In this document: one piece after another, positions 9,596 to 18,458 of the stretch
Layout of the letters: every line of letters starts with the position of its first letter
Numbering within the stretch: the first letter of the stretch is position 1
Source of the DNA: Lacticaseibacillus saniviri JCM 17471 = DSM 24301
GTDB taxonomy: Bacteria > Bacillota > Bacilli > Lactobacillales > Lactobacillaceae
Reading direction: 5' to 3'
Length of the DNA: 64,000 nucleotides
NCBI RefSeq assembly: GCF_001311785.1
Contig: NZ_BBBX01000008.1
Span: 1-64,000, forward strand
Notes under the pieces: model-generated
What the model was told of the DNA's origin: nothing
Databases searched by the model: none
The model's input: only the letters and a program-made list of their open reading frames with translations
Position numbers and translations under genes: made by a program

Positions 9596-10757
9596 TTAGA
9601 AATAGTCATACAACTGGCTGCGTTCGTGTTTAAATGCTGCACTCAGTTGGGCGATTGCTGAAGCTTCACCGCTAACTCGTTCCAGTGCTGCCAATTGTTG
9701 CAGCGAGCGTACACCGAAACTGGCTTGCACCAGTTGTTCCTGGCGCAATTGAATATCGCTCGGCGTTTCATCACTCACCCGCGCCATCTGGCCTTGGCCA
9801 TCCGCAATAGCGAGCTGCCACTTACCATTGTTAGCCACGATATTATCATCCGTAATCTCGAGAATCACAGGTGCCAAGGCATCGATTTGATAAGGATAGC
9901 GATTCAAGAAGTCGGCAACATCCACAATGCGCGCCATCATATAAGGTGCAATGGTCGTTTTGAGGTGCCGCGCTTCGGGCACAAATCATATTGCAGTTCC
10001 GGGTCAGCCGTTTGGATACTAAAATCCTCAAATGCCGTTTGATGGGCACCAATGAAGCGCCACAAAGCCCGAAGACTCGCCACATCATTGGCGAAACTCT
10101 CGTGCACCGTCAGCGTCGGATAGTTGCGCGAATAGATGATATAGCCGCTTACGGCATCATTCAAATAAGCCAAAGCCACTTCATACTGAGGCCGATGCAC
10201 GCGAATATTGTCCCACCACCAGTCTTCGCGAATCACGCCGCCTTTTTGGTTGCTGATTGATTCGCATAAATGGCACTCATCGCGGGAATCGCATCCGCAA
10301 ATGGTGTCCGTACAACTGTCGCTGGGCTCTTCGCAATCCGCGGAAAGTCTCGAGCCGCAATCGTATGTGTTGTCATCGTGAACGCATCCTCATAGCCAAA
10401 GCGCCGATAAAAGGTCGATGAAAATGGTGCGAGGTAGGATACCGTCACCTTATGTTGTTGCATCTCATCAAACGCCGCCGTCATCAATTGCCCGATACTG
10501 CCTTTACCGGAAGCTTCTGGATAGCTTGCCACATACCCAATCCCGCGCATGGCATAGGTGGTGCCATGGAAGTTCACATCAAATTTGGTCGAAAGAAAGC
10601 CACTATCTAATGGCTCACCTGTCCCAAATGCCGCAGAGTGATCATAGAGCGATTGAAACGCCTGATCGCGATTCGGCGTGCTGGGCAGATTGAACGCATA
10701 TCGTGCGAGTGCATAGAGTTCAGCCTCGTCTTGTGCCGTGAGTTGTCGAGTTGTCAT
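9596..10757 (-). CDS. Eis-like GNAT N-acetyltransferase (frameshifted)
   Basis: Resembles the Eis family, with an N-terminal GNAT fold (MTTRQLTAQDEAELYALARY, then IGYVASYPEASGKGSIGQL as the acetyl-CoA loop), a second GNAT-like part (EDWWWDN) and a C-terminal SCP2-like domain (TIAPYMMARIVDVADFL). Eis relatives acetylate amines; the substrate here is unknown. Three reading frames are used in turn. One missing A in the A5 run near 10237 turns ATKKGGVIRED into a stop, and a second missing base lies near 9975. Repaired length is 387 aa, normal for the family. The ATG at 10757 follows AGGAGGTCATT. Confidence 0.8.
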
Positions 10758-10932
10758 AATGACCTCCTATTCATCGTTATTATTAGTATAGACCAATAAG
10801 CGCAGTGGTGAAAGTGGTTTCATGACTTAATTAATTCATTAACAAATCATCGGAGTATCGTCACATTTTCTTCCGCCAATGATCCGATTTGCTGGATAAG
10901 ATGGAATCATCATAAAGAAAGGTTGATGCCTC

Positions 10933-11178
10933 ATGTTACTCAATACTAGTGATATTCTTACTGCACAGCTTACTGCCATTCAATATCCCAACATCACTGC
11001 CGAAACGGAATCCGGTCACCAGATTTTGATTCAGACCAATCAAAAACAGCGCAAAGATCCCCTCTTTTGGGAATCAATGCGCGCGATTTTGAAAGCTCAG
11101 TTGTGGATTCCAGTATCCAAACAATGGCATCAACTTGTCGCCACTGACTGGCTGGCTACCATGCCGGTCGAAAGTTAA
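10933..11178 (+). CDS. Small hypothetical protein
   Basis: 81 aa, soluble, with no signal peptide or membrane segment and no motif I recognise (MLLNTSDILTAQLTAIQYPN). AGAAAGG lies about 10 nt upstream of the ATG. It converges with, and overlaps by 4 nt, the unknown gene at 11175 on the other strand. It could be a real small cytoplasmic protein; support is the ribosome-binding site and ordinary codon use only. Confidence 0.5.
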   Translation: MLLNTSDILTAQLTAIQYPNITAETESGHQILIQTNQKQRKDPLFWESMRAILKAQLWIPVSKQWHQLVATDWLATMPVES

Positions 11179-11662
11179 GCTTGCCAAGCTACCAATTGAT
11201 TGGCAGCCAGCAATAAGGACAGAACAGCATCCTTAGATAATGCCTGCTTCACGATGTCTGTGTGACCCGTTGAAGCAGCAGCACCAATCACTTCCAAGCC
11301 GTACTTCAACAAGTTTAAGTCCTTCTTGGCACTATACTTAGGTTCAAAAACAGGTTCGTGATTGTAGGTAAACTTGATTTCATCTTCATTCACTTGCCCA
11401 TCAACATGGTTCACCATAATACGATCTTGGGTTGCCATCAATGGCGCCTTATCGTCAGGCAGGTTCAGCTTGTGGTCCGATTCGGACTTGTAGTAAGTCG
11501 CTTGGGTTTGATTTAAGTATTGCTTTGCAGGTTGATCTAATACTGCTAAGTAATCGATAGCTTCCAAAACGGTTGCCAAGTCGAGTTTGGTCTGCTTATC
11601 TAAAATCGCCTGGTTTTTTCTTCCAACCAATCGGCTAATTGACTGATTCCGAACTGATCCAT
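11175..11662 (-). CDS. Hypothetical protein (frameshifted near the N terminus)
   Basis: I do not recognise the family. The reconstructed product is 162 aa, starting MDQFGISQLADWLEEKNQAI and ending LLLAANQLVAWQA, soluble and rich in Asp, Lys and Leu. The ATG at 11662 follows GGAGGACATTTTGAT. One A is missing from a run of six at about 11614, which splits the first 16 codons from the rest; with it restored, EEKNQAILDKQTK reads through. No neighbour suggests a function. Confidence 0.6.
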
Positions 11663-11870
11663 ATCAAAATGTCCTCCAGTTTCATGACTTTTCGCCCCAT
11701 TGTAGCATTTTTCATAGTGGTGCGACCAGTCTAATTCGTGAAGCGCATTGTTTTATCTTACAAAAATAAGTGTATAATTGTCTTTGGATAGATGGGAGCC
11801 GCAACCGATGAGACGCATCCGCGGTCGAACCACTATCTCGCGCAGAATCACAATCAAAGGGGGAATGGTC

Positions 11871-12038
11871 ATGTCAACGACGATGTTACCGATTTTTGAT
11901 TATCGCGGTCAGCCAATGAAGCTTCAAACCAAGCGAACGTACCGCTTGCGTGTCAAGAATGGCTATATTCTCGCATTACTGCCACAACAGCACCAAGTTA
12001 AGTTACCCAATCTTCTTAACGTTCAAAAAGCGAGCTAA
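11871..12038 (+). CDS. Small basic hypothetical protein
   Basis: 55 aa, MSTTMLPIFDYRGQPMKLQT, basic, with a short hydrophobic stretch (GYILALLPQQ). AAAGGGGG at 11856-11863 is 7 nt from this ATG, while an ATG two codons earlier is too close. It is followed by an A-type repeat, a truncated B and a terminator, the same 3' arrangement as clear genes nearby, which supports it being expressed. Confidence 0.5.
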   Translation: MSTTMLPIFDYRGQPMKLQTKRTYRLRVKNGYILALLPQQHQVKLPNLLNVQKAS

Positions 12039-12044
12039 AAAACA

Positions 12045-12194
12045 GAGTGTGACAAGTCCCGGTCAGCAGTCGAGTACTAACAGGCTTTGATGTACATGGC
12101 GGATTGTGCCATGTACGAAAAGCGAGTTAGACGGAGATTTTTGGGACTTGGAACACGTTTAGAGTGCGAAGCCACACGGTTTGGCTGTGAGCAC
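12045..12194 (+). repeat. A-type repeat plus truncated B repeat
   Basis: A spans 12045-12161, with a perfect outer stem caagtccc / gggacttg and a 9-bp apical stem gtacatggc / gccatgtac. The B start (GAGTGCGAAGCCACACGG) follows directly at 12162 but is cut off after GTGAGCAC, where the terminator begins. It lies 6 nt after the stop of the small gene at 11871, in the same orientation. Confidence 0.8.
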
Positions 12195-12195
12195 A

Positions 12196-12236
12196 AAAAA
12201 TCAGCGATACAACATCATGTTGTATCGCTGATTTTT
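12196..12236. terminator. Bidirectional intrinsic terminator
   Basis: aaaaatcagcgatacaac / gttgtatcgctgattttt is a perfect stem with T-runs on both strands, between the convergent gene at 11871 and tag. Confidence 0.9.
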
Positions 12237-12249
12237 GTTGCAATAGCAA

Positions 12250-12856
12250 TTAAACTTGTTCTCTGTGCCAACCCTTGAGATGGTCATCAATCAGCCCAGC
12301 TCCCTGCAAGTAACTGTAGATGGTCACCGGTCCCACAAAACTTGAAGCCGCGTTTCTTCATATCTGCGGCCAGCTTCACCGACAATTCAGTCTGGGTTGG
12401 AATCGCATCAGGTGATTCCGGCTGATTCACAATCGGCTTAAAATCCACGAATTGCCACAGATAGTGGTCAAAACTACCGAATTCTTGTTGGACCTTAATC
12501 ACAGCCTGTGCATTAGTGACGGTTGCCGCTAACTTGCGATAATTGCGAATCAGCGCCGGATTTTGCATCAACCGGTCGATGTCATCTGGCATCATTGCTG
12601 CAACCTTTGCCACGTTGTAATTGTAAAACGCCTGATTGAAAGCATTGCGTTTCTGTAAAACGGTACGCCAATTCAGCCCCGCTTGATAGGTCTCCATGCT
12701 CAACAATTCAAACAACTCGCGATCATCGTGCTTGGGAACGCCCCATTCATGATCGTGATAGTCTTTCAGCTCTGGTGATAAGTTCCCCCACCACTTAGCC
12801 TGCTTCGATTCGTGATGTTCGATGTTTTCCGTGAGCTTCTCAGTTTCATCTGCCAT
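12250..12856 (-). CDS. tag: DNA-3-methyladenine glycosylase I (frameshifted near the C terminus)
   Basis: Base-excision repair enzyme removing 3-methyladenine from alkylated DNA. Family core: YHDHEWGVPKHDDRELFELL, METYQAGLNWRTVLQKR, then FVGPVTIYSYLQGAGLIDDH at the C terminus. An extra T in a run of four at about 12337 shifts the frame and gives a false stop at 12287; without it the protein is 201 aa and ends KGWHREQV. The start follows GGAGGTGTCACC. The two Zn-binding cysteines of E. coli Tag are absent: the reconstructed protein has no Cys. Confidence 0.88.
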
Positions 12857-12943
12857 GGTGACACCTCCGTTATTACCTATAGATTACGCCATCTTAGTGA
12901 GAAAAGATGACAATCTGTCTCTTCTCTTACCAAGAGGCCAAAT

Positions 12944-12984
12944 AAAAAGCGCAACGACACTTAATATGTGTCACTGCACTTTTA
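12944..12984 (-). terminator. Intrinsic terminator after the usp 3'-UTR repeats
   Basis: Stem aaaagtgcagtgacac / gtgtcgttgcgctttt (minus strand). It pairs fully only on the minus strand, where three plus-strand mismatches become G-U, so it belongs to the usp transcript. Confidence 0.75.
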
Positions 12985-12998
12985 TATTGGAAATTGTA

Positions 12999-13254
12999 TA
13001 AACGCGCTCCAAGGCCCAACATAAATGCGTTCACCCACACTGTCTGTTCCGCCTAACAAAAACTAGCGCCAATTGCACAATTCGCAATTTAGCGCTAGTT
13101 CCGTTAGTGCTCACAGCCAAACCGTGTGGGTTCGCGCTCTAAACGCGCTCCAAGTCCCAGCAATCTCCGTCTAGCCACTTTTCACTCGTGCCATGACTGG
13201 CACCACGCTCAAAGTCTGCTAGTACTCGATTGCTGACCGGGACTTGTCGCGCTC
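12999..13254 (-). repeat. A, B and A-remnant repeats in tandem downstream of usp
   Basis: In usp direction the order is a complete A (13254-13140, ctagc/gctag and gtgcca/tggcac variants), a complete B (13139-13022), then a 22-nt remnant of another A end (13020-12999). A-B joins are seamless: each unit ends CGCGTTTA and the next starts GAGCGCG or GAACGCA. The array starts 4 nt after the usp stop codon. Confidence 0.8.
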
Positions 13255-13257
13255 TTG

Positions 13258-13704
13258 TTACTTTGTCTTCACAATCAACACATCACAAGGTGCTGTCCGG
13301 TTAACGTATTCAGTGACGGAGCCCACCAAGACACGTTCAACGGCATTCAGCCCTGTTGCGCCAATCATGATCAAGTCGTTCTTGTGATCATGTGGGAAGT
13401 CTGTTGCGATAACTGTCTTAGGATTCCCGAACCGAACGTGAATCGCAGTGTCAGTTAATCCTTCTGAAGCAGCCTTGTCTTGCAACCCAGTGAGGTAATC
13501 TTGTGCATCCTCTGTGAGTTGATAGACAGCGTCGCCAGAAATCATGCCACCGTAACTACCAATAAATTGCTTGGTATCGAGCACATTCAAAATATCTAGG
13601 TGCGCGTGGTTAGCCAGCGCCACCTTGACTGCCTTTTCAAATGCTAGTTCTGATTCTTTTGAGCCATCAACTGGAATAAGTAAGCGTTCATATTCTTGAT
13701 CCAT
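13258..13704 (-). CDS. Universal stress protein (UspA family)
   Basis: 148 aa, one Usp domain: MDQEYERLLIPVDGSKESE at the start and the ATP-binding motif region MIGATGLNAVERVLVGSVTEY, ending CDVLIVKTK. The GxxGxxxxxxxxxGS(V) pattern suggests an ATP-binding member. These cytoplasmic proteins accumulate under stress; the partner is unknown. An in-frame start at 13797 adds 31 residues without a ribosome-binding site, so the ATG at 13704 (behind AAGGGATG) is used. Monocistronic, with A/B repeats and a terminator downstream. Confidence 0.93.
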   Translation of the reverse strand: MDQEYERLLIPVDGSKESELAFEKAVKVALANHAHLDILNVLDTKQFIGSYGGMISGDAVYQLTEDAQDYLTGLQDKAASEGLTDTAIHVRFGNPKTVIATDFPHDHKNDLIMIGATGLNAVERVLVGSVTEYVNRTAPCDVLIVKTK

Positions 13705-14025
13705 GAAATCACATCCCTTGTCTATATATGTTAAGCATACGGCTCTCAGCGCAACAAACAAGTTTTGAATTTGCAAGATAAGGTAATTAAATGACAAGTA
13801 AATGAGACCACTTTATACCACTACTCGCTAGTTATTATCTATGTTTTGCGTGATTTGTTGGCGTGCAATGGCATTCTCAAGGCTGCAGTTTTTTATATCG
13901 ATAAAAATCAGTCATTTTTCCTGTTATCAGTTGCAATTTATGCTGAATGTGGTTAAATTAAGCTTTGTATCAGTGTGCCGAAAATTCTCTTGATACACGA
14001 ATAATTAGAAATGTGGTGAACAATA
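13705..14025. other. Divergent intergenic region usp / XRE regulator
   Basis: 321 nt, AT-rich, with promoters for both flanking genes. The only structure noted is an inverted repeat TTTTTAT-ATCG-ATAAAAA at 13890-13907, about 120 nt upstream of the XRE gene. No ORF is supported. Confidence 0.4.
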
Positions 14026-14412
14026 ATGGCTCAAGCTGTTGGTAGCGCAATGCGCCAGATTCGCAAGAACCGCGGCGAATCAATCGTTGACGTCGCAAAA
14101 GCAACACATACCTCACCCGCTAGCTTCACGAAGTGGGAAAATGACCAAACCGTTCCTAGTGAACGCAGTATTCGCAAGTTAGCTGAATACTACAATATTG
14201 ATCCGCTCGAACTTCTCGCCTTGGCATACCCCGATAAATATGCACCACTCCAAGCCGAAAAGCTCGAAGAAGCGAAGATTAAGACCATCCGCGTCGAAGA
14301 CATCTTCGATAACGATACTGTTTTATCATATAACGATAAACCTCTATCAGCGACGGCCAAGGCAATGATTTCTGCTTTCATTTCCGGAATGATTGTCAAC
14401 CGTGCGGAATAA
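14026..14412 (+). CDS. XRE-family helix-turn-helix regulator
   Basis: 128 aa. Residues 5-60 form an HTH_3 domain: MRQIRKNRGESIVDVAKATH with recognition-helix region TSPASFTKWENDQTVPS, then RSIRKLAEYYNIDPLELLALAYP. The C-terminal half (about 60 residues, EDIFDNDTVLSYND) matches nothing I recognise. A DNA-binding transcription factor whose targets are not evident; it is divergent from usp and followed by its own terminator at 14418. Confidence 0.85.
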   Translation: MAQAVGSAMRQIRKNRGESIVDVAKATHTSPASFTKWENDQTVPSERSIRKLAEYYNIDPLELLALAYPDKYAPLQAEKLEEAKIKTIRVEDIFDNDTVLSYNDKPLSATAKAMISAFISGMIVNRAE

Positions 14413-14417
14413 ACTTT

Positions 14418-14444
14418 AAAGTCACCCCGATTGGTGGCTTTTTT
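14418..14444 (+). terminator. Intrinsic terminator after XRE gene
   Basis: aagtcacc / ggtggctt stem (one T-G wobble) with a short loop and TTTTTTG, 6 nt after the stop. Confidence 0.75.
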
Positions 14445-14561
14445 GTTTGCGCAAAAAACACCACTGACCAACGAGTGGCTGTCGCAATTCATGACCTCGA
14501 ATGTTACGATTATAGAAGGAAATAAGTAAACTCAGAAAGGAAGTCTGCACACGACTTTGCT

Positions 14562-15370
14562 GTGCAGCAGGGCTACATTTTGGAACCAAAACTTTTGAAC
14601 ATTCATCACGGCTTCAATTTTCGCGATCTCGGTGGCTATCAAACTAAAGCCGGCCAAACCATTCGCTCCCACAAAGTCATCCGCTCAGCCAAGCTCGATC
14701 TCCTGTCCGACCGTGATCAGGCCTACTTGGTGAATTATGGGTTGAAGACAGATGTTGATTTTCGGTCACCCGAAGAACAACTGAAAGAACCAGACCGTGT
14801 TCCAACAGGTGTCGATTATCATTTGTGCCAGTCTTCCCAACCGATGAAACCAAGAATAGTACCAAGCCTGAGAATCTCCAAGAGAAGTTCTCCAGTGATC
14901 CACAGGCTGGGTTTGAGAACATGGTGACAACCTATCGCGATCTGGTCAATTTGGATAGCTCCAAAAAAGCCTATCGCACTTTCTTTGATCTATTGCTTGC
15001 AAACGAAGCCGATCACGATGCCTTGTTGTTCCACTGTTCAGCGGGTAAGGATCGCACCGGCATGGGCGCCGTCTATCTGCTTAGCGCACTCGATGTTGAC
15101 CCCGCAACCATTCGGCAGGACTATCTGGCCGCTAACCGCTACATTCAAGAACCACTCGAAGAGATGTTGAAACACGTCCGGCAAAGCGGTGGTAACGACA
15201 ACTTGGCGCAGAGCATGACTGATTTGTGGACCGTCAACGGAGCTTATCTCGATAGTGCCTTGCAAACAATCACGAGTGAATACGGCAACATGGCCAACTA
15301 CCTGAAGGACGAGCTCAAGTTAAGCGACTCGCAACAGCAAGACTTGCGGCGCTTATATCTCGAAGCGTAG
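14562..15370 (+). CDS. Tyrosine-protein phosphatase (frameshifted)
   Basis: Y_phosphatase3 family. The P-loop HCSAGKDRTGMG carries catalytic Cys and Arg; the N-terminal NIHHGFNFRDLGGYQT is the family hallmark. Relatives dephosphorylate phosphotyrosine, some also phosphoinositides. One T is missing near 14832 (atttgtgcc should read attttgtgcc), so HFVPVFPTDETKNS is broken. Repaired length is 269 aa from the GTG at 14562; a TTG at 14580 (EPKLLNIHH) is an alternative start. The ribosome-binding site is not decisive for either. Confidence 0.82.
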
Positions 15371-15450
15371 CAGGCGTTTGGCTTTACAAGGAACTGATCT
15401 CGGTTATAGACTTTGAGTATCAACCGCATTTTGAAAGGATGTGCTTTGCA

Positions 15451-15816
15451 GTGAAATTATATCAAGGACTGACACAAGTTACCCTCAACACCGAAATGGC
15501 GGATGACTCACCAAACTATGCCATCACAACACAACTGACCGCCCCACTCCATTACACCCCATCGGAACTCTATCATTACATCGATACAGTGCTGCGTGCG
15601 GGCTCACGTCATGATGAAAACAATCTGCGCTTTGTGACCGATGCCGCTTTTATCGCGGAAAATTATGACTTCGACAAGGTCGCCTTTACCGCAAAATTGA
15701 CTGACTTCGAAGATAAGATGGCCTTTGCGCGCAATATTGTGGCCGACCTTAATCGCCACATTTCGATTAACATCGATCTCGATAAGCATGAATATCAGCT
15801 GATTTTTGTGGATTAG
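15451..15816 (+). CDS. Hypothetical protein
   Basis: 121 aa, MKLYQGLTQVTLNTEMADDS, soluble and acidic, no recognised domain; alternating strands in the N-terminal half and a helical FEDKMAFARNIVADLNRH segment. The ATG at 15439 lies within the ribosome-binding sequence GAAAGGATG, so the GTG at 15451 is the likely start. It sits 80 nt downstream of the phosphatase and may be cotranscribed. B and A repeats and a terminator follow. Confidence 0.65.
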   Translation: MKLYQGLTQVTLNTEMADDSPNYAITTQLTAPLHYTPSELYHYIDTVLRAGSRHDENNLRFVTDAAFIAENYDFDKVAFTAKLTDFEDKMAFARNIVADLNRHISINIDLDKHEYQLIFVD

Positions 15817-15827
15817 AGAGCGCGACA

Positions 15828-16060
15828 GAGCGCGAATCCACACGGTTTGGCTGTGAGCACTAACGGAACTGGCGGTGAATTGCGATTTGTGCAATTGCCG
15901 CTAGTTTTTGTTAGGCGGAACAGGCAGTGTGGGTGAACGCGTTTAGAGCGCGACAAGTCCCGTTCAGCAATCGAGTACTAGCAAACTTTGAGCGTGGTGC
16001 CAGTCATGGCACGAGTGAAAAGTGGCTAGACGGAGATTGGTGGGACTTGGCGCGCGTTTA
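15828..16060 (+). repeat. Complete B-A tandem of structured 3'-UTR repeats
   Basis: The best-preserved composite. B is 15828-15945: ccacac/gtgtgg, ctaac/gttag and a central arm actggcgg/ccgctagt. A is 15946-16060: caagtccc/gggacttg, ctagc/gctag, actttg/aaaagt and gtgcca/tggcac. The junction reads GAACGCGTTTA then GAGCGCGAC. An extra partial GAGCGCGACA precedes B. It begins within 12 nt of the stop of the gene at 15451 and leads to the terminator at 16082. Confidence 0.88.
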
Positions 16061-16081
16061 GTCCCACTCATCCTAGAATTC

Positions 16082-16124
16082 AAAAAGCTGTGACAAAACC
16101 GATGTGGTTTTATCACAGCTTTTT
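16082..16124. terminator. Bidirectional intrinsic terminator
   Basis: aaaaagctgtgacaaaacc / ggttttatcacagcttttt with loop gatgt; T-run on both strands. It ends the 15451 transcript and bioY. Confidence 0.9.
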
Positions 16125-16133
16125 GCGTGTCGA

Positions 16134-16669
16134 TTATTTAAAACGCGAGGTACGCTGCAGCTGATCAGCAATACTGCTGGCCAGTACGGCCTTAATGGCA
16201 TCACCAGGCAGATACACCACCACGCTGAGTAGCGCTGGCATCAGGGTCAGCGGCGTCACAAGCGACAGCCAAGCCCCGCCAATGATTTCAGGCAATAACA
16301 CCCCACCAATCAATAGTGGCCACAGTCGCTGCCACCAATTTTTGCTGGTGACAGCCGCTGAAACAGCCAAACCATCACAGGCGTCAATAACCATCCAAAC
16401 ATGAAACCCGCAGTCGGCCCGGCAAAAATGGCGAACCCACCGCGGCCGCCTGATAGAAATGGTAGACCGAGCGCCGCGAGAACCAAAAGCAACCCAATGA
16501 CGGCGGTGGCCTGTCTAGGTTTTAACAATCGCGTGAGTAGCATCACGCCAAAATTTTGTAGCACAATGGGAACACCCAAAAAGCCAACAGCAATTGGTGG
16601 CACAAAGGCTAAACAGATGAGTAAGGCAAGACCCAGTCCTGCTCGTGTTAAGTCGCGTGTGTGCATCAT
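16134..16669 (-). CDS. bioY: BioY family biotin ECF transporter S component (frameshifted)
   Basis: Substrate-binding membrane subunit of an ECF biotin importer, working with shared EcfA/A'/T subunits encoded elsewhere. Six hydrophobic segments, and the family signature LPFLSGGRGGFAIFAGPTAG followed by GFMFGWLLTP. One base is missing near 16355, splitting it after about 105 residues; the second part (WWQRLWPLLIGGVLLPEI to the C terminus) continues the BioY fold. Repaired length 178 aa, normal. The start follows GGAGGGAAA (ATGATG). No bio genes or BirA box are adjacent. Confidence 0.85.
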
Positions 16670-16696
16670 TTTCCCTCCATCAGGTGCAGCAGCTCA

Positions 16697-18141
16697 CTAA
16701 TTCAAATATTGATATAACGCCTGCGTAGTCGGATCACCACTCAGTTGGTCCGTCTTATTACCGACCAGAATCACACCGCTTTGGCCATTCAAGCTTCCCC
16801 AGTAATAAGCGTCACTGTTACCACCACTCAGGCTGACTGCGCCATGGACCCGGCGAACGCCCGCTGTGGGGTGCCACATGCCAGCCGCGTAAATCGAACC
16901 GGCTGGTGTTTGACTCATATCGAGAAATTGCGCATGCGTCAATAAGGTGCCATCCAAGGATTTTTCAAACTGATAAATACTATTGGCATCCAGCCACAGA
17001 TTACCAGCCCCGACAAGTTCACTGAGTAAAACTGATGGCACTTGTTCGGTCGATAGTTGCCAGTGTACAGGTTGGCCGCACCACTTGGCAAGGTATTGCT
17101 GATTACCCCATGCAGACCCAGTGGTTGAAGGATGCGTTGATTCAACTGTGTGGCATAACTCGATTTCGTAATCTGCGCAATAATTCCCGCTAAAATCGTG
17201 TAATTACCATCTTGATAGTTATATGTACCGATACTGCCAATCGATTTGATATGATTCGTCACCCATTGAATCGAACTAGTCTCGTCTAGCACTTTGCCAC
17301 TTGAGGCACCGTTGCCATAGCCTGATGTGTGTGTAATCAGATTACGCACCGTCACCTGCTTGGCGTTCGGCAAACCTGGATAAAACTTATCCATCGTCTG
17401 TGCGTAACTCAACTGACCAGAAGCAACGAGCTGTTGAATGATGGCCGCAGTGAATTGCTTTTGCATGCTATACACCGGATACAATGTGGTTGGAGTGTTA
17501 TCCGTATTGGCACTCGCTTGTCCATAGGCTTGTTGGAAAACAATTTGGCCATTTTGGTACGCCAATGCCATCCCAGAGAAGCCTTCCTGACTCAATAAAG
17601 TGTCCGCACGTTGGCCAATTTGGTTCGCTGCTTGCAAACGGAAATAGGTACCGTCAATCCACTGATTACCACCGAGATTGTACCAAGGCACACCGTTATT
17701 GATCACTTGTTTGTATACCCGCCAAGAAGTCCCGTGCGCGAGCTTTTTACCCGTGAACTGGTGATCAGACCGATAACTGTCCCAGATGGCAATACTATAT
17801 CCCGGTACATAATTAACCGTGCCCACCGTGTTGAGCGGCGTTTCTGGCAGTGGCGGTGTCGACTTCAAATACTGGCCACTCACCCACTGATTGCCGCCCA
17901 GGTTGTACCAAGTTTGGCCGTTGACTGTGGTTTGTCCCGTGACCTTCCAGCTTGAGCCGTGCGCGAGTTTGCGATCACCGATGGGCTTGCCATTGGGCGC
18001 GTCGAACAACGCCACCCCGTAACCCGCCACATAGTTAATATAACCCACGTTAAAATCCAAAGTTGCCGCTTGCGTCGTTACCGCAGGCACAACCAGCATG
18101 CTCGCGCCGATAGCGGCTCCGAGGACACTCCGATACGTCAT
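16697..18141 (-). CDS. Secreted beta-lactamase-fold hydrolase with SH3-like wall-binding repeats (frameshifted)
   Basis: Signal peptide (residues 1-25, MTYRSVLGAAIGASMLVVPA). Two SH3-like repeats of about 70 residues follow, each starting I/V-N-Y-V-x-G-Y and ending WYNLGGNQW. Then comes a class C beta-lactamase/DD-peptidase fold: YSMQKQFTAA contains the SxxK nucleophile pair, YNYQDGNY the Tyr motif and HGAVSLSGG the third motif. It is probably a wall-bound peptidase or esterase; resistance is not implied. One A is missing near 17040 (RPNKVPSVLLSE broken). Repaired length 481 aa. The MucBP gene with the same repeats is divergent. Confidence 0.85.
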
Positions 18142-18206
18142 GATATCCCATCCTTTTTGTCTGAATACTCACATTGTAGCACCGGATGACGATTGCTTAA
18201 TGTCAG

Positions 18207-18226
18207 TTTGCTAACAATTTAGCAAA
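18207..18226. promoter_or_regulatory. Perfect inverted repeat in divergent intergenic region (operator candidate)
   Basis: TTTGCTAA-CAAT-TTAGCAAA, 8-bp arms with a 4-nt spacer, 66 nt upstream of the beta-lactamase-fold gene. A second repeat, GTTTTAA-TGATTG-TTAAAAC, lies at 18311-18330 toward the MucBP gene. The 317-nt region holds no ORF. Either repeat could bind a regulator shared by the two surface-protein genes. Confidence 0.4.
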
Positions 18227-18458
18227 GGTATCAAAATGACCATCCAATAAGTTTGATCCCCGATATTGATGCTATTTCTAAAATCACAGGCTATTAACCA
18301 TCAAAGAGATGTTTTAATGATTGTTAAAACCAAATTCTTGCACCACTAATCATTTTATTTATACTGAGAAGCGTATTAATGAAAACCGTCACAGACAAGC
18401 CACCTAAAACATAGTGACTGCATGTCCGATTTCAATTATTTTTAGGGGGGTCTTGCCA

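Noticed and set aside
13705..14025. Known lacto-usp type leader RNA upstream of the stress-protein gene
   Set aside because: I could not find a convincing fold or sequence match by eye; a covariance search would decide.
8652..16060. A/B repeats as a CRISPR array
   Set aside because: Units exceed 100 nt, are dispersed over the whole window in both orientations relative to the map, have no regular unique spacers and no cas genes.
16697..18141. Beta-lactam resistance gene
   Set aside because: The domain is the wide serine-hydrolase/peptidase fold with wall-binding repeats; resistance activity cannot be inferred.
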